Source: Chondromyces crocatus
GTDB taxonomy: Bacteria; Myxococcota_A; Polyangia; Polyangiales; Polyangiaceae
Length of the DNA stretch: 64,000 nt
NCBI RefSeq assembly: GCF_001189295.1
Contig: NZ_CP012159.1
Coordinates: 3,298,973-3,362,972, forward strand
Direction of reading: 5' to 3'
Part shown: positions 41,610 through 49,761 of the stretch, piece after piece
Position numbering within the stretch: the first letter of the stretch is position 1
Layout of the letters: every line of letters starts with the position of its first letter
Notes under the pieces: model-generated
Database searches by the model: none
What the model saw: the letters and a program-made list of their open reading frames with translations, nothing else
What the model was told of the DNA's origin: nothing
Translations under genes and position numbers: made by a program

Positions 41610-43943
41610 ATGAACAGCAAGCGAGAGGGTCGCTCACAAAGGGGCGCGCTATGTCGGGCGCTGGCGATCGGAGCAGTGCTAGCCGCTGGCTCCCTCGTCG
41701 GTGATGCCGCCGCGCAGGCCGCCGCGATCCACATCCGCGACGTCAAGCTGACGGCGCCGACAGAGGAGACAGCCGAGATCGTCGTGGCCACCAGCGGGAT
41801 GCCACGGTTCTCGGCGCGGGTGGCCGATGGCGGCAAGCGTCTGCTCATCGACCTCGAGGGGGCCGACGTCCAGGGAGCACCGGGGGCCATCACGGAGGGA
41901 AACCGACTGGTGGGCGGGGTGATGACCCAGTCCTTCGCAACTGGAGGCCAGAAGACCACGCGAGTGCTCGTGCAGCTCGCCCGCCCTGCCGCATACCGGA
42001 TCCGGGCCGAGGCAGGGGCGCTGACCGTGAACTTCGAGGCGGCGGCGCAGACTGGCCCGATGGCTGCACCCACCGTGACCACCACGGCGGCTCCAGTCGA
42101 GTCCGCGCGGCCCAGCGGAGCGACTGTCTCTGATATTCGTTTCGATCATCGGTCGGGGCACGACCGGATCATCGTCGAGATGACGGCCATCCCGAGCTTC
42201 ACGCAGTCGAGCCCGGCGCCCGGTCGCCTGGTGCTTGAGCTGAAGGGAGCGCGCCTCCCTGATCGGCTCCAGCGGACCCTCGATGTCGGAGCCTTCGGCG
42301 GCATGGTTCGGTCGATCTCCAGCTTCCGGCGCAAGAGCGATCCATCCCGGGTCGTGGTGGAGGTCGACGGGCGGGATGGCGCCGCGGCATCGGTGGCGCG
42401 TGAAGGGAACTCGCTCGTCCTCACGGTGGCTGATGGGCCCGTCCACTCCATGCTGACCGGCAAGGGGACCGACGGAGGCGTGGCTCGACGGGCGCGGGTG
42501 GTTGCGCGTGAAGACTCGCTCGACGAGGGCATGCCGCGGGTGAGCACCACCTTCGAAGCCGCCGCGAGTATCCAGGAGGCGACTACCGAGCCCGACCAAG
42601 CTGATGCCTTCGTGCCCGCTTTCGCCGGTCAGCAGAGACGCTTCACGGGCCGCCGGATCGATCTCGATCTGAAGGATGCGGACATCCACAACGTGCTCCG
42701 CCTGATCTCGGACGTCGGTCGGGTCAACATCGTCACGGCGGACAACGTGTCGGGTGCCGTTACGATCCGGATGCGCAACGTCCCCTGGGATCAAGCCCTC
42801 GAGACCGTACTTCAGGCCAAGGGGCTCGGCATGGTGCGACAGGGCAACATGATCCGGGTCGCTCCCATCGCGGATCTGAACAAGGAGCGTGAGCTCGAGA
42901 TCGCGCGACGCAAGAGCGAGCAGCAGCTCGCGCCTCTCGAGACCAGGCTGATCCCTGTCTCCTACGCTGAAGCTGGAGAGCTGCAAGCGCGGGCCAAGGA
43001 CATGCTCTCACCGCGCGGGTCCCTCGCCGTCGACGAGCGCACCAACGTGCTCATCGCAAGGGATGTAGGCGGTAACCTGAACCAGATCGAGGAGCTGATC
43101 CGCGCACTCGACACCCAGACGCCGCAGGTGCTGATCGAGGCGCGTGTCGTCGAGGCCACGAGCAGGTATACGCGTGACATCGGTATCCAGTGGGGCGGGG
43201 ATACGAGCTTCAGTGCTGCCACGGGCAACCCTACCGGGCTGGCATTTCCGAACCGTATCGGCCTCGTCGGTGGCGCGAGCGACGCGAACACCCAGACCGG
43301 TGGTCTATCGCCGTTCGTCACCCGTGTGCCCAATCCCAATTTCGCCGTGAACCTTCCCGCGACGGTTGGCAGTGGCCAAGGTGGTGCCCTCGGTCTGACC
43401 TTCGGTTCCATCAACAATGCCGTGAACCTCGCAGTCCGTCTCAGCGCGGCCGAGGCGAGCGGCATGCTTCGGGTCATCTCCAGCCCGCGCGTGCTCACGC
43501 TCGACAACCGAGAAGCGCGTATCAGCCAGGGGACCCTGATTCCCTTCTCGCAGGTCAGCGCGCAAGGCGTGCAGACGGTCTTCCAGGAGGCCAAGCTGCA
43601 GCTCCTCGTCCGTCCGCATGTCACGGCCGATGGCAGCGTCGCCATGCACGTGAAGATCAACCGCGATGAGCCCGACTTTACGCAGACCTCGGCGCGCGGC
43701 GATCCGACCATCCTCAAGCGTGAGGCGGAGACGGACCTCCTGATCATGGATGGGCACACCGCGGTGATCGGCGGCATCTTCACCCGCAACACCGGCCGGA
43801 ACCTCGATCAGATCCCGCTCTTCGGTGACATCCCGGTGATCGGCGTACTCTTCCAGCGTCGTCGTGCCAGCGACACGCGCAGCGAGCTGGTCATCTTCCT
43901 GACCCCCCGCATCGTCAACCGCGCCGAGGCCCTGGGGCGGTAG
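41610..43943 (+). CDS. pilQ: PilQ, type IV pilus secretin
   Basis: 777 residues from ATG 41610 (GGGAG site 5 bases before; the frame is open from 41583). Signal peptide followed by two AMIN domains (about 35-110, 165-250; each begins with an IRDVKL or ISDIRFDH strand), which bind peptidoglycan. An STN/N0 domain (RRIDLDLKDADIHNVLRLI), N1 (RLIPVSYAEAGELQARAKDML), then the secretin barrel with VLIEARVVEATSRYTRDIGIQWG, ISSPRVLTLDNREARISQG and the end DIPVIGVLFQRRRASDTRSELVIFLTPRIV. Forms the outer-membrane pore for the pilus. Last gene of pilMNOPQ; it converges on the lysR gene 11 bases later. Confidence 0.97.
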   Translation: MNSKREGRSQRGALCRALAIGAVLAAGSLVGDAAAQAAAIHIRDVKLTAPTEETAEIVVATSGMPRFSARVADGGKRLLIDLEGADVQGAPGAITEGNRLVGGVMTQSFATGGQKTTRVLVQLARPAAYRIRAEAGALTVNFEAAAQTGPMAAPTVTTTAAPVESARPSGATVSDIRFDHRSGHDRIIVEMTAIPSFTQSSPAPGRLVLELKGARLPDRLQRTLDVGAFGGMVRSISSFRRKSDPSRVVVEVDGRDGAAASVAREGNSLVLTVADGPVHSMLTGKGTDGGVARRARVVAREDSLDEGMPRVSTTFEAAASIQEATTEPDQADAFVPAFAGQQRRFTGRRIDLDLKDADIHNVLRLISDVGRVNIVTADNVSGAVTIRMRNVPWDQALETVLQAKGLGMVRQGNMIRVAPIADLNKERELEIARRKSEQQLAPLETRLIPVSYAEAGELQARAKDMLSPRGSLAVDERTNVLIARDVGGNLNQIEELIRALDTQTPQVLIEARVVEATSRYTRDIGIQWGGDTSFSAATGNPTGLAFPNRIGLVGGASDANTQTGGLSPFVTRVPNPNFAVNLPATVGSGQGGALGLTFGSINNAVNLAVRLSAAEASGMLRVISSPRVLTLDNREARISQGTLIPFSQVSAQGVQTVFQEAKLQLLVRPHVTADGSVAMHVKINRDEPDFTQTSARGDPTILKREAETDLLIMDGHTAVIGGIFTRNTGRNLDQIPLFGDIPVIGVLFQRRRASDTRSELVIFLTPRIVNRAEALGR

Positions 43944-43954
43944 CCTTCGCCGCC

Positions 43955-44893
43955 CTACCCTCGGCGGCGTCGGCCCCCGACGGGGACTGGCTGCGAGGCC
44001 GCAGCGACCTGCCGGCGCAGCCAGCGGTGGGCGGGATCCGCCTGCACACGATCATGCCAGGCCATCGCGGTCTCGACCGCTGGCAGCTCGAAGGGAAGCT
44101 CGAACGTCCGCAGCCGCATCCCCGTGGTGAAGGCGGCAGCCAGCCGCTGGGGGACGATCGTGACGAGATCGGAGGCCGCGATCACGTGCGGCGCTACCAG
44201 GTAGTGCGAGACCGTCAGCGCCACCTCTCTCGTGAGCCCGCGTCGGGCGAGGAGCTCGTCGACGGGATCACGACCTCCTGGAGGCGCCACGACCAGATGT
44301 CGCATGCCGAGGTAAGCGTCCATGTCGGTGCGCGCGCGGACCTGCGGGTGATCTACGCGCGCGAGCCCCACCAGGGAATCCAGGTACAGCTCCGAGCGCT
44401 GGATATCGCCTGCCAGATCTCCATCCGTGAAGGTGCCCAGGGCCAAGTCCAGCTCCCCGCTCCGGAGTCCCTCGACGATACGGGCATCTCCGAGGCGCAC
44501 ACTGTGGATCGTCACCCGTGAGGCCTCTTGTGTGCACAGCCGTTGAAGGTGGGGCAGCAGAAGCATCTGCAGCTCGTCGGCCGCAGTCAGCTTGAACGTT
44601 CGCGCGCTTTCACGCGGCTCGAATGCCGCCGGGCGCTCGCCGAACAACCCCTCGAGTCCTTGCACCAGCGCAGCCACGCGCCCTGTCATGGCTTCGGCAC
44701 GATCCGTCAAGGCCATCTCTCGGCCCACCCTCACCAGCAGCGGGTCGCCCAGCGCTTCGCGCAGCCGTGTCAACGTATGACTCATCGCTGGCTGGCTCAG
44801 CCCCACCCGCCTCGCTGCCCGCGTGACGCTTCGTTCTCGCAGCAGCGCGTCAAGAGCGACCACGAGGTTGACGTCGATCGCCGAGAGACTCAT
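43955..44893 (-). CDS. LysR-family transcriptional regulator
   Basis: 312 residues from ATG 44893 (MSLSAIDVNLVVALDALL). The winged HTH is clear: RERSVTRAARRVGLSQPAMSHTLTRLREALGDPLLVRVG. The effector domain begins near ESARTFKLTAADELQMLLL, like the NodD/SyrM-type subgroup (VGREMALTDRAEAM is typical). The regulated gene is unknown; the divergent gene is the Ser/Thr kinase at 45125, with a long dyad between. The frame is open upstream to 44944. Confidence 0.92.
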   Translation of the reverse strand: MSLSAIDVNLVVALDALLRERSVTRAARRVGLSQPAMSHTLTRLREALGDPLLVRVGREMALTDRAEAMTGRVAALVQGLEGLFGERPAAFEPRESARTFKLTAADELQMLLLPHLQRLCTQEASRVTIHSVRLGDARIVEGLRSGELDLALGTFTDGDLAGDIQRSELYLDSLVGLARVDHPQVRARTDMDAYLGMRHLVVAPPGGRDPVDELLARRGLTREVALTVSHYLVAPHVIAASDLVTIVPQRLAAAFTTGMRLRTFELPFELPAVETAMAWHDRVQADPAHRWLRRQVAAASQPVPVGGRRRRG

Positions 44894-45025
44894 CCGCCCA
44901 TACGTTTTGTGGGCGACAGATCGTGCCCCATGGTCACGTTTCATGAACCCCGATCAGCCAAGCATGAGAGAACGAGCGAGATGTCTGCGCCCTGCATACA
45001 TCAGCGGCTCATCATCCAGCATCGA

Positions 45026-45056
45026 TCATCTGTCGAAGCTGGATAACTACAGATGA
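45026..45056. promoter_or_regulatory. 31-bp dyad between lysR and kinase gene
   Basis: TCATCTGT (45026-45033), 15 bases, and the exact complement ACAGATGA (45049-45056). It lies 132 bases upstream of the lysR start and 68 bases before the kinase start. Size and symmetry suit a LysR-type site, but the owner is unproven. Confidence 0.42.
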
Positions 45057-45124
45057 CACCGGCTGCTGCGGAGCGCCGCGCCGCTTGACGGCAGCGTGCC
45101 AAGGGCTGACCATCCTTCGTTGTA

Positions 45125-46936
45125 GTGGAGCCCGAAAATCCAAAAGGCCCGGAGCTACGCTTCGGAAAATATTCACTCATTGCCACCCTGGGGCAGGGGG
45201 GCATGGCGGACGTCTTTCTGGCGGTCACCCAGGGGCCCGCGGGCTTCAGCAAGCTTCAGGTGATCAAGCGTCTGCGCCGCGCGGACATCGGAGATGAAAA
45301 CGACATCATCACGATGTTCCTCGACGAGGCGCGGCTCGCAGCGCGGCTCAACCACCCGAACGTCGTGCAGACCAACGAGGTAGGGGACGTCGAGGGAGAG
45401 TACTTCATCGCGATGGAGTACCTCGACGGGCAGCCGCTGAACCGCATCCTCCAGCGCATGCGGATCAACGGGCGCGTCGCTGGGGCGCGCGGTGAAGCCA
45501 TTCTGCTCAAGGTCATCGCCGACACGCTCGCCGGTCTTCATTACGCGCACGAACTCTCCGACTACGACGGCACGCCCCTTCATGTCGTCCACCGCGACAT
45601 CAGCCCTCACAACATCTTCGTCACTTACGAGGGGCATACCAAGGTCGTCGATTTCGGCATCGCCAAGGCGGCGACCCGGTCTAGCCAGACCACTACCGGC
45701 GTGCTCAAGGGCAAACTCTCATACATGGCGCCCGAGCAGGCCCGCGCCAAGTCCGTCGATCGGCGCGCGGACATCTTCGTCATCGGGATCGTCCTGTGGG
45801 AGATCCTTGCTGGTGTGAAGATGTGGAAGGGCCTGGGCGACATGGAGATCGTCAACAAGATCTTCAACCAGGAGCTTCCACGGCTGACGGACTACCGCCC
45901 TGATCTCGACCCCGAGCTGGTGCAGATCATGGACCGGGCGCTCGCCTACGATCAGACGCAGCGTTACACCACCGCGGCGGAGTTGCGCGCCGACATCCTC
46001 GGCTACCTCGACAGGTCAGGGCAGCGCGTCTCTTCCGAGGAGACTGGAGAGCTCGTGGCGAGCCTCTTCTCCGATCGTCGTTCGCGTCTCCAGGCGGTCA
46101 TCGACAGTCAGCTCAAGCGCCTGCGTTCCGGCAGCGCCTCGCTGCTGGACATGAACAGCATGCTCCCGCCGCCCTCTACGAGGTCCTCTTCGTCCAGCGG
46201 ATCTCAACCGCTCCCGAACCTCGCTTACCCGACCGCGGAGGGCTCGGGCGTCACGCAGCAGGTACCTCAAGCGCCACCGCCCCCCTCTCCTCCGGTCCGC
46301 AGGATCCTTTTTCCTGCCCTCGCTGGCGCTGTTTCCGCCGGCGTCGTTGCACTGCTGGTGTTGCGTGGACAGGGGCCAGAGCAGGCGCCCCCGCCGCCGC
46401 CCGCGGCGGCAACCACCGAACTCGCCGCTCAGCTCTCCGGGTCAGCACAGCCCTCGGCTGATGCGCTGGCGCTCCCGAAGACCATCGAACTGCGCATCTC
46501 TGCGGCTCCTGCTTCCGCCAAGTTGTTCCTCGACGATGTCGCTCTCGGAGCAAACCCGTTCACGGGTCGCTTTCCGGCCGACGGGGCGCGGCATCTCGTC
46601 CGAGTAGAGGCGCAAGGCTACGCGACCCAGAAAGAGTTCGCGCAGTTCGGTGACGACGTCACGATGGAGTTCGATCTCGAGAAGAAGAGCGCGGCCACCG
46701 TGAGCTACAGACCGCGCCGGGCGTCGACCCAGCCAGCAGACGAGCTGCCCTACGAGCCGACTTCCGCGGCCACTGCTGACGACAGCGCAAAGGCTGCGAC
46801 GACTGCAAAGCCAAAGCGTTCACTCAGCGGCAGCGATCCGTGGTCAGGTTCCTCGGCGCCTGCCGCCACGACCCCGACCGACGCTGCCACGAACAAGCCG
46901 AAGCGAACCCTCAGCAGCGATCCCTGGGCGAAGTAA
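45125..46936 (+). CDS. transmembrane Ser/Thr kinase with PEGA domain
   Basis: 603 residues from GTG 45125. Kinase (residues 15-280): TLGQGGMADVFLA, Lys48 in VIKRL, HRDISPHN (His156/Asp158, the variant common in myxobacterial kinases), DFG from 176, SYMAPEQARAKSVDRRADIF. A Pro/Ser linker leads to a membrane helix (ILFPALAGAVSAGVVALLVL), a Pro/Ala spacer and a PEGA domain (about 450-520, KLFLDDVALGANPFTG). The tail carries two copies of a KPKR(S/T)LSxxDPW motif, possible phospho-sites. It converges on a TPR/PEGA protein, suggesting a shared extracytoplasmic partner type. Confidence 0.93.
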   Translation: MEPENPKGPELRFGKYSLIATLGQGGMADVFLAVTQGPAGFSKLQVIKRLRRADIGDENDIITMFLDEARLAARLNHPNVVQTNEVGDVEGEYFIAMEYLDGQPLNRILQRMRINGRVAGARGEAILLKVIADTLAGLHYAHELSDYDGTPLHVVHRDISPHNIFVTYEGHTKVVDFGIAKAATRSSQTTTGVLKGKLSYMAPEQARAKSVDRRADIFVIGIVLWEILAGVKMWKGLGDMEIVNKIFNQELPRLTDYRPDLDPELVQIMDRALAYDQTQRYTTAAELRADILGYLDRSGQRVSSEETGELVASLFSDRRSRLQAVIDSQLKRLRSGSASLLDMNSMLPPPSTRSSSSSGSQPLPNLAYPTAEGSGVTQQVPQAPPPPSPPVRRILFPALAGAVSAGVVALLVLRGQGPEQAPPPPPAAATTELAAQLSGSAQPSADALALPKTIELRISAAPASAKLFLDDVALGANPFTGRFPADGARHLVRVEAQGYATQKEFAQFGDDVTMEFDLEKKSAATVSYRPRRASTQPADELPYEPTSAATADDSAKAATTAKPKRSLSGSDPWSGSSAPAATTPTDAATNKPKRTLSSDPWAK

Positions 46937-47113
46937 CCTCGCCAGCGCTGCACCGTATGGCGACGCCACGACCTCGAACGGGGCCGTGGCCGTGCGCCTC
47001 GTGCCGGGAGCGTCGCCTGAGGCGCTCTCGAGCGCGTGCCCTTCGTGCTGGGGAGCCGCCTACGGGCCCACTGGGCTCCAGAGGCTCCCCTCCCATGACC
47101 TCTCCAGGTCAGG

Positions 47114-48109
47114 TCAGAAACGTCCCATCACACTGAGGCTGCCTGGACCCACCCCGACACGCACCGTTTCAGGCTTCTTGGCCGCCGTGACCGTGACGTA
47201 GACCGAGACCGCTGCAGCCACCACGGTTGCACCGAGCAGGATGTCGGTGGCGAGCGCGAAGGTCTTCACCTTGTCTCCTCCACTCTGCAGATCCTGTACC
47301 GACACGCCCATCGTATCGAGCTTGGTCGACTGATCGCTCGAGGCGGTCAAAGCGAGGACACCCGTCACTGTCGTCGCCGCGGCGAGGGCACCTGTCGTGA
47401 TCCACATCGCCGTGGGTAGGGCGCTGCCTCCACCAGACGAAGGCTGCGATGGCGCCCCTGGCGACGCATCGGATTGCTCTGGCGCCTGAACGCCACCCTC
47501 TCCCTTCGGCTCCGCCAGCTCCAGGCTCACGTCGAGCGCCTCGAGCCCGGCGATCTCGACTGTCTTCGTCACCGGAGAGAAGCCCGAGAGCGTTGCGCCG
47601 ACCTTCCTGCGCCCTGGCCTCACCAGCACTGGCTCTGCCAGCGGAGCCTTGCCGATGGGGACATCGTCAACTGCGATCTCTGCGCCCGGGCGGCTTGCGG
47701 TGATGCGCAGCGTACCGACACGCCCCTTGAGTTTGTCGATCTCACGCTGCACCTCGTCTCGCTGCTGGGAAGAGATCTCGCTCCTGCCATCCTGCAAGAA
47801 CTTGGTGAACGTCTTCAAAGCGTTCGGATAGTCCTGGAGCTGGTAGTAGACCTGACCGATGTCGTAGAGCAGGCGGAACGTCGGCGCGAGCTCGTAGGCT
47901 CGTCGCAGCTCGACGAGCGCGGCCTGGAAATCGTTCTCTTCGTACAGCTCGCGCCCGCGCTGGAAGCGCTGCTTGGCCTCCTCGACGGCTGCCTTCGAGG
48001 GCGCCTCCTGAGCAAAGGCGGAGCCACTCGTCGTCGCCAGAGCGAGGGACAGAGCGACAGCGATCGAACGGGCCATTGAACGTCGCAGCATCATGGAGGT
48101 CGGACTCAT
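47114..48109 (-). CDS. exported TPR / PEGA protein with C-terminal membrane helices
   Basis: 331 residues from ATG 48109; starts at 48094 or 48091 are equally possible. Signal-like segment IAVALSLALATTSGSAFAQ. Two or three TPR units (QRFQRGRELYEENDFQAALVELRRAYELAP, LYDIGQVYYQLQDYPNALKTF). A PEGA domain follows (LRITASRPGAEIAVDDVPIGKAPL), then a Ser/Pro linker and two hydrophobic helices (MWITTGALAAATTVTGVLAL, and one near the end). A common myxobacterial layout whose role is unknown; likely envelope-associated. Confidence 0.82.
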   Translation of the reverse strand: MSPTSMMLRRSMARSIAVALSLALATTSGSAFAQEAPSKAAVEEAKQRFQRGRELYEENDFQAALVELRRAYELAPTFRLLYDIGQVYYQLQDYPNALKTFTKFLQDGRSEISSQQRDEVQREIDKLKGRVGTLRITASRPGAEIAVDDVPIGKAPLAEPVLVRPGRRKVGATLSGFSPVTKTVEIAGLEALDVSLELAEPKGEGGVQAPEQSDASPGAPSQPSSGGGSALPTAMWITTGALAAATTVTGVLALTASSDQSTKLDTMGVSVQDLQSGGDKVKTFALATDILLGATVVAAAVSVYVTVTAAKKPETVRVGVGPGSLSVMGRF

Positions 48110-48407
48110 CGAGGGCGCCTGGAGTGCCAGTTCAGGCACGCTAGACGATCCCGGGAGCGCGTCGCAAGCCTGTCTGCCGCAGCTATCGAGGAGGCTCGCG
48201 GACGCATTGCGCAAGGCGCCGAGGCTCCCATCTTTCGCCCGTCGGAGGCGTGCGCCGACCCCACTTCACCGGCACCACCTCACCCACCTTTACGCCTCGC
48301 CTGGGCTGTCCCCATGGCCCGCCCACTGCTAGCGTCGACCTCGACCTGACCAGGATGCCCATGGAGAAGCAACGCTTCTGCACGCCACCGGCCCCGGCGC
48401 TCGAACG
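48110..48407. other. divergent spacer, 298 bp
   Basis: Lies between the TPR/PEGA gene and the acyltransferase gene. No reading frame with coding character, RNA gene or strong repeat seen; it must contain both promoters. Confidence 0.35.
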
Positions 48408-49727
48408 ATGAACACACCCGTCTTGCTCGGGGGGATCGACGTATTCCACCTCATGAATGACCGCGCGATGCGCGGCCGAGGACTGTCGGGGAACGACTGT
48501 CTCTTCGTGGTCGAACTCGGGGGCCGCCTCGATCCGGACCAGCTACAGCGTCGCCTCGATCGGGCTGTCGAGGTCGTCCCGGAGCTCCGCTGGCGCCTCG
48601 ACGTTCCTCTCTTCGCCCGCCCACGGTGGGCCTATGAGCCGCAGCGCGCCGCCCCTCGTGTCAGGGTGCACGACGTCGACACCGAGGCCGAACGCCACGT
48701 CCTTCTGGAGACTCTCCTCGCAACACGGGTCGGTGGTGCGCGGGTCTGGGAGATCGACCTCGTCCGCCGCCCCGGCGCGGGAGACACACTCGTCCTGCGC
48801 CACATTCACTCCCTGGTTGATGCACGTGGTGCTGATCGTCTGGTCCGCTGGCTCGGATCCGGACACGCCGACGAACTCGAAGATCCTCCCCTGCCCGAGG
48901 AGCGCTTTGCCCACTCCGAGCGTGCCCTCCAGCACCTCGATCGCAATGCCCGCCTCGACCTCGCTCGCACCTACAAGGCCCACGTGTTCGCCGTCGGCGA
49001 GCGTCCCATCAAGTCTCTGGCCGCCGTCTCGCCCCCCCGCGGCGCAGCCATTCACCCCCGCGTGCACCGCCTCATCCTCGACGCTGACGAGACGAACGCC
49101 TTCGACCGCCGCGTCCGGGAGCGAGCCCGCCTCGCGGAGACCAGCCTCATGCTCCTCGCCTCGGCCCGCCTCCTCGACGGTGCCCTGCGTGCGCGCGGAC
49201 ACGCCCTGCCCCACCATGTCCTCCCCGTCCCACTCTCCCTGGATGCGAAGGTCGGCGCCCGCAGGCTCCTCGGCAACCACCTCTCCATGCTCCACTTCTC
49301 CCTCGACCGCGACGATCTCGCCGATGAGCACCGCGCTGTCGTACACCTCGCCGAGCAGCAACGCGTCGCCATCCGCGAGAAGCTGGACCTGGCCATGCTC
49401 GCCGCCCTCGATCTGGCCCGATGGCTTCCTGGCTTTGCCTACGGCTGGCTTCGGGACAGCCCCTTCCAGGGCGAACTCTCCTCCATGATCTTCTCTAACC
49501 CGGGGCCCATGACGATCACCTCCTTCGCTGGTGTACCCGTCGCAGATGCCTACCCCCTTCCCACCGTGGTCAGCCCCCCCGGATTTCAGGTCATCTTCAG
49601 CCGCTTCGCCGGCCGCCTCTCCGCCAGCATCGTCCACACGGCGGGGGTGCTCGACGAGGTGGAAGCGCGCACCTTGCCCCGGGCTCTCCGCGCCGATCTG
49701 CTCGGTGAGCCGGCTCCTGCTCCCTGA
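48408..49727 (+). CDS. WS/DGAT- or condensation-like acyltransferase
   Basis: 439 residues of the CoA-dependent acyltransferase superfamily. The active-site motif is HIHSLVDARG (His134-x(3)-Asp138), equivalent to HHxxxDG of wax-ester synthases and NRPS condensation domains. N-terminus GGIDVFHLMNDRAM and the late segment FSNPGPMTITSFAGVPVADAYPLPTVVSPPGFQV (equivalent of the NVPGP region) fit WS/DGAT-like enzymes. It probably transfers an acyl group to an alcohol or amine. The halogenase-like gene follows 35 bases later, so the two probably act on one product. Confidence 0.78.
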   Translation: MNTPVLLGGIDVFHLMNDRAMRGRGLSGNDCLFVVELGGRLDPDQLQRRLDRAVEVVPELRWRLDVPLFARPRWAYEPQRAAPRVRVHDVDTEAERHVLLETLLATRVGGARVWEIDLVRRPGAGDTLVLRHIHSLVDARGADRLVRWLGSGHADELEDPPLPEERFAHSERALQHLDRNARLDLARTYKAHVFAVGERPIKSLAAVSPPRGAAIHPRVHRLILDADETNAFDRRVRERARLAETSLMLLASARLLDGALRARGHALPHHVLPVPLSLDAKVGARRLLGNHLSMLHFSLDRDDLADEHRAVVHLAEQQRVAIREKLDLAMLAALDLARWLPGFAYGWLRDSPFQGELSSMIFSNPGPMTITSFAGVPVADAYPLPTVVSPPGFQVIFSRFAGRLSASIVHTAGVLDEVEARTLPRALRADLLGEPAPAP

Positions 49728-49761
49728 CGCCTCCGCGCCGAAAACGGTGTAGAGAGGCGCC

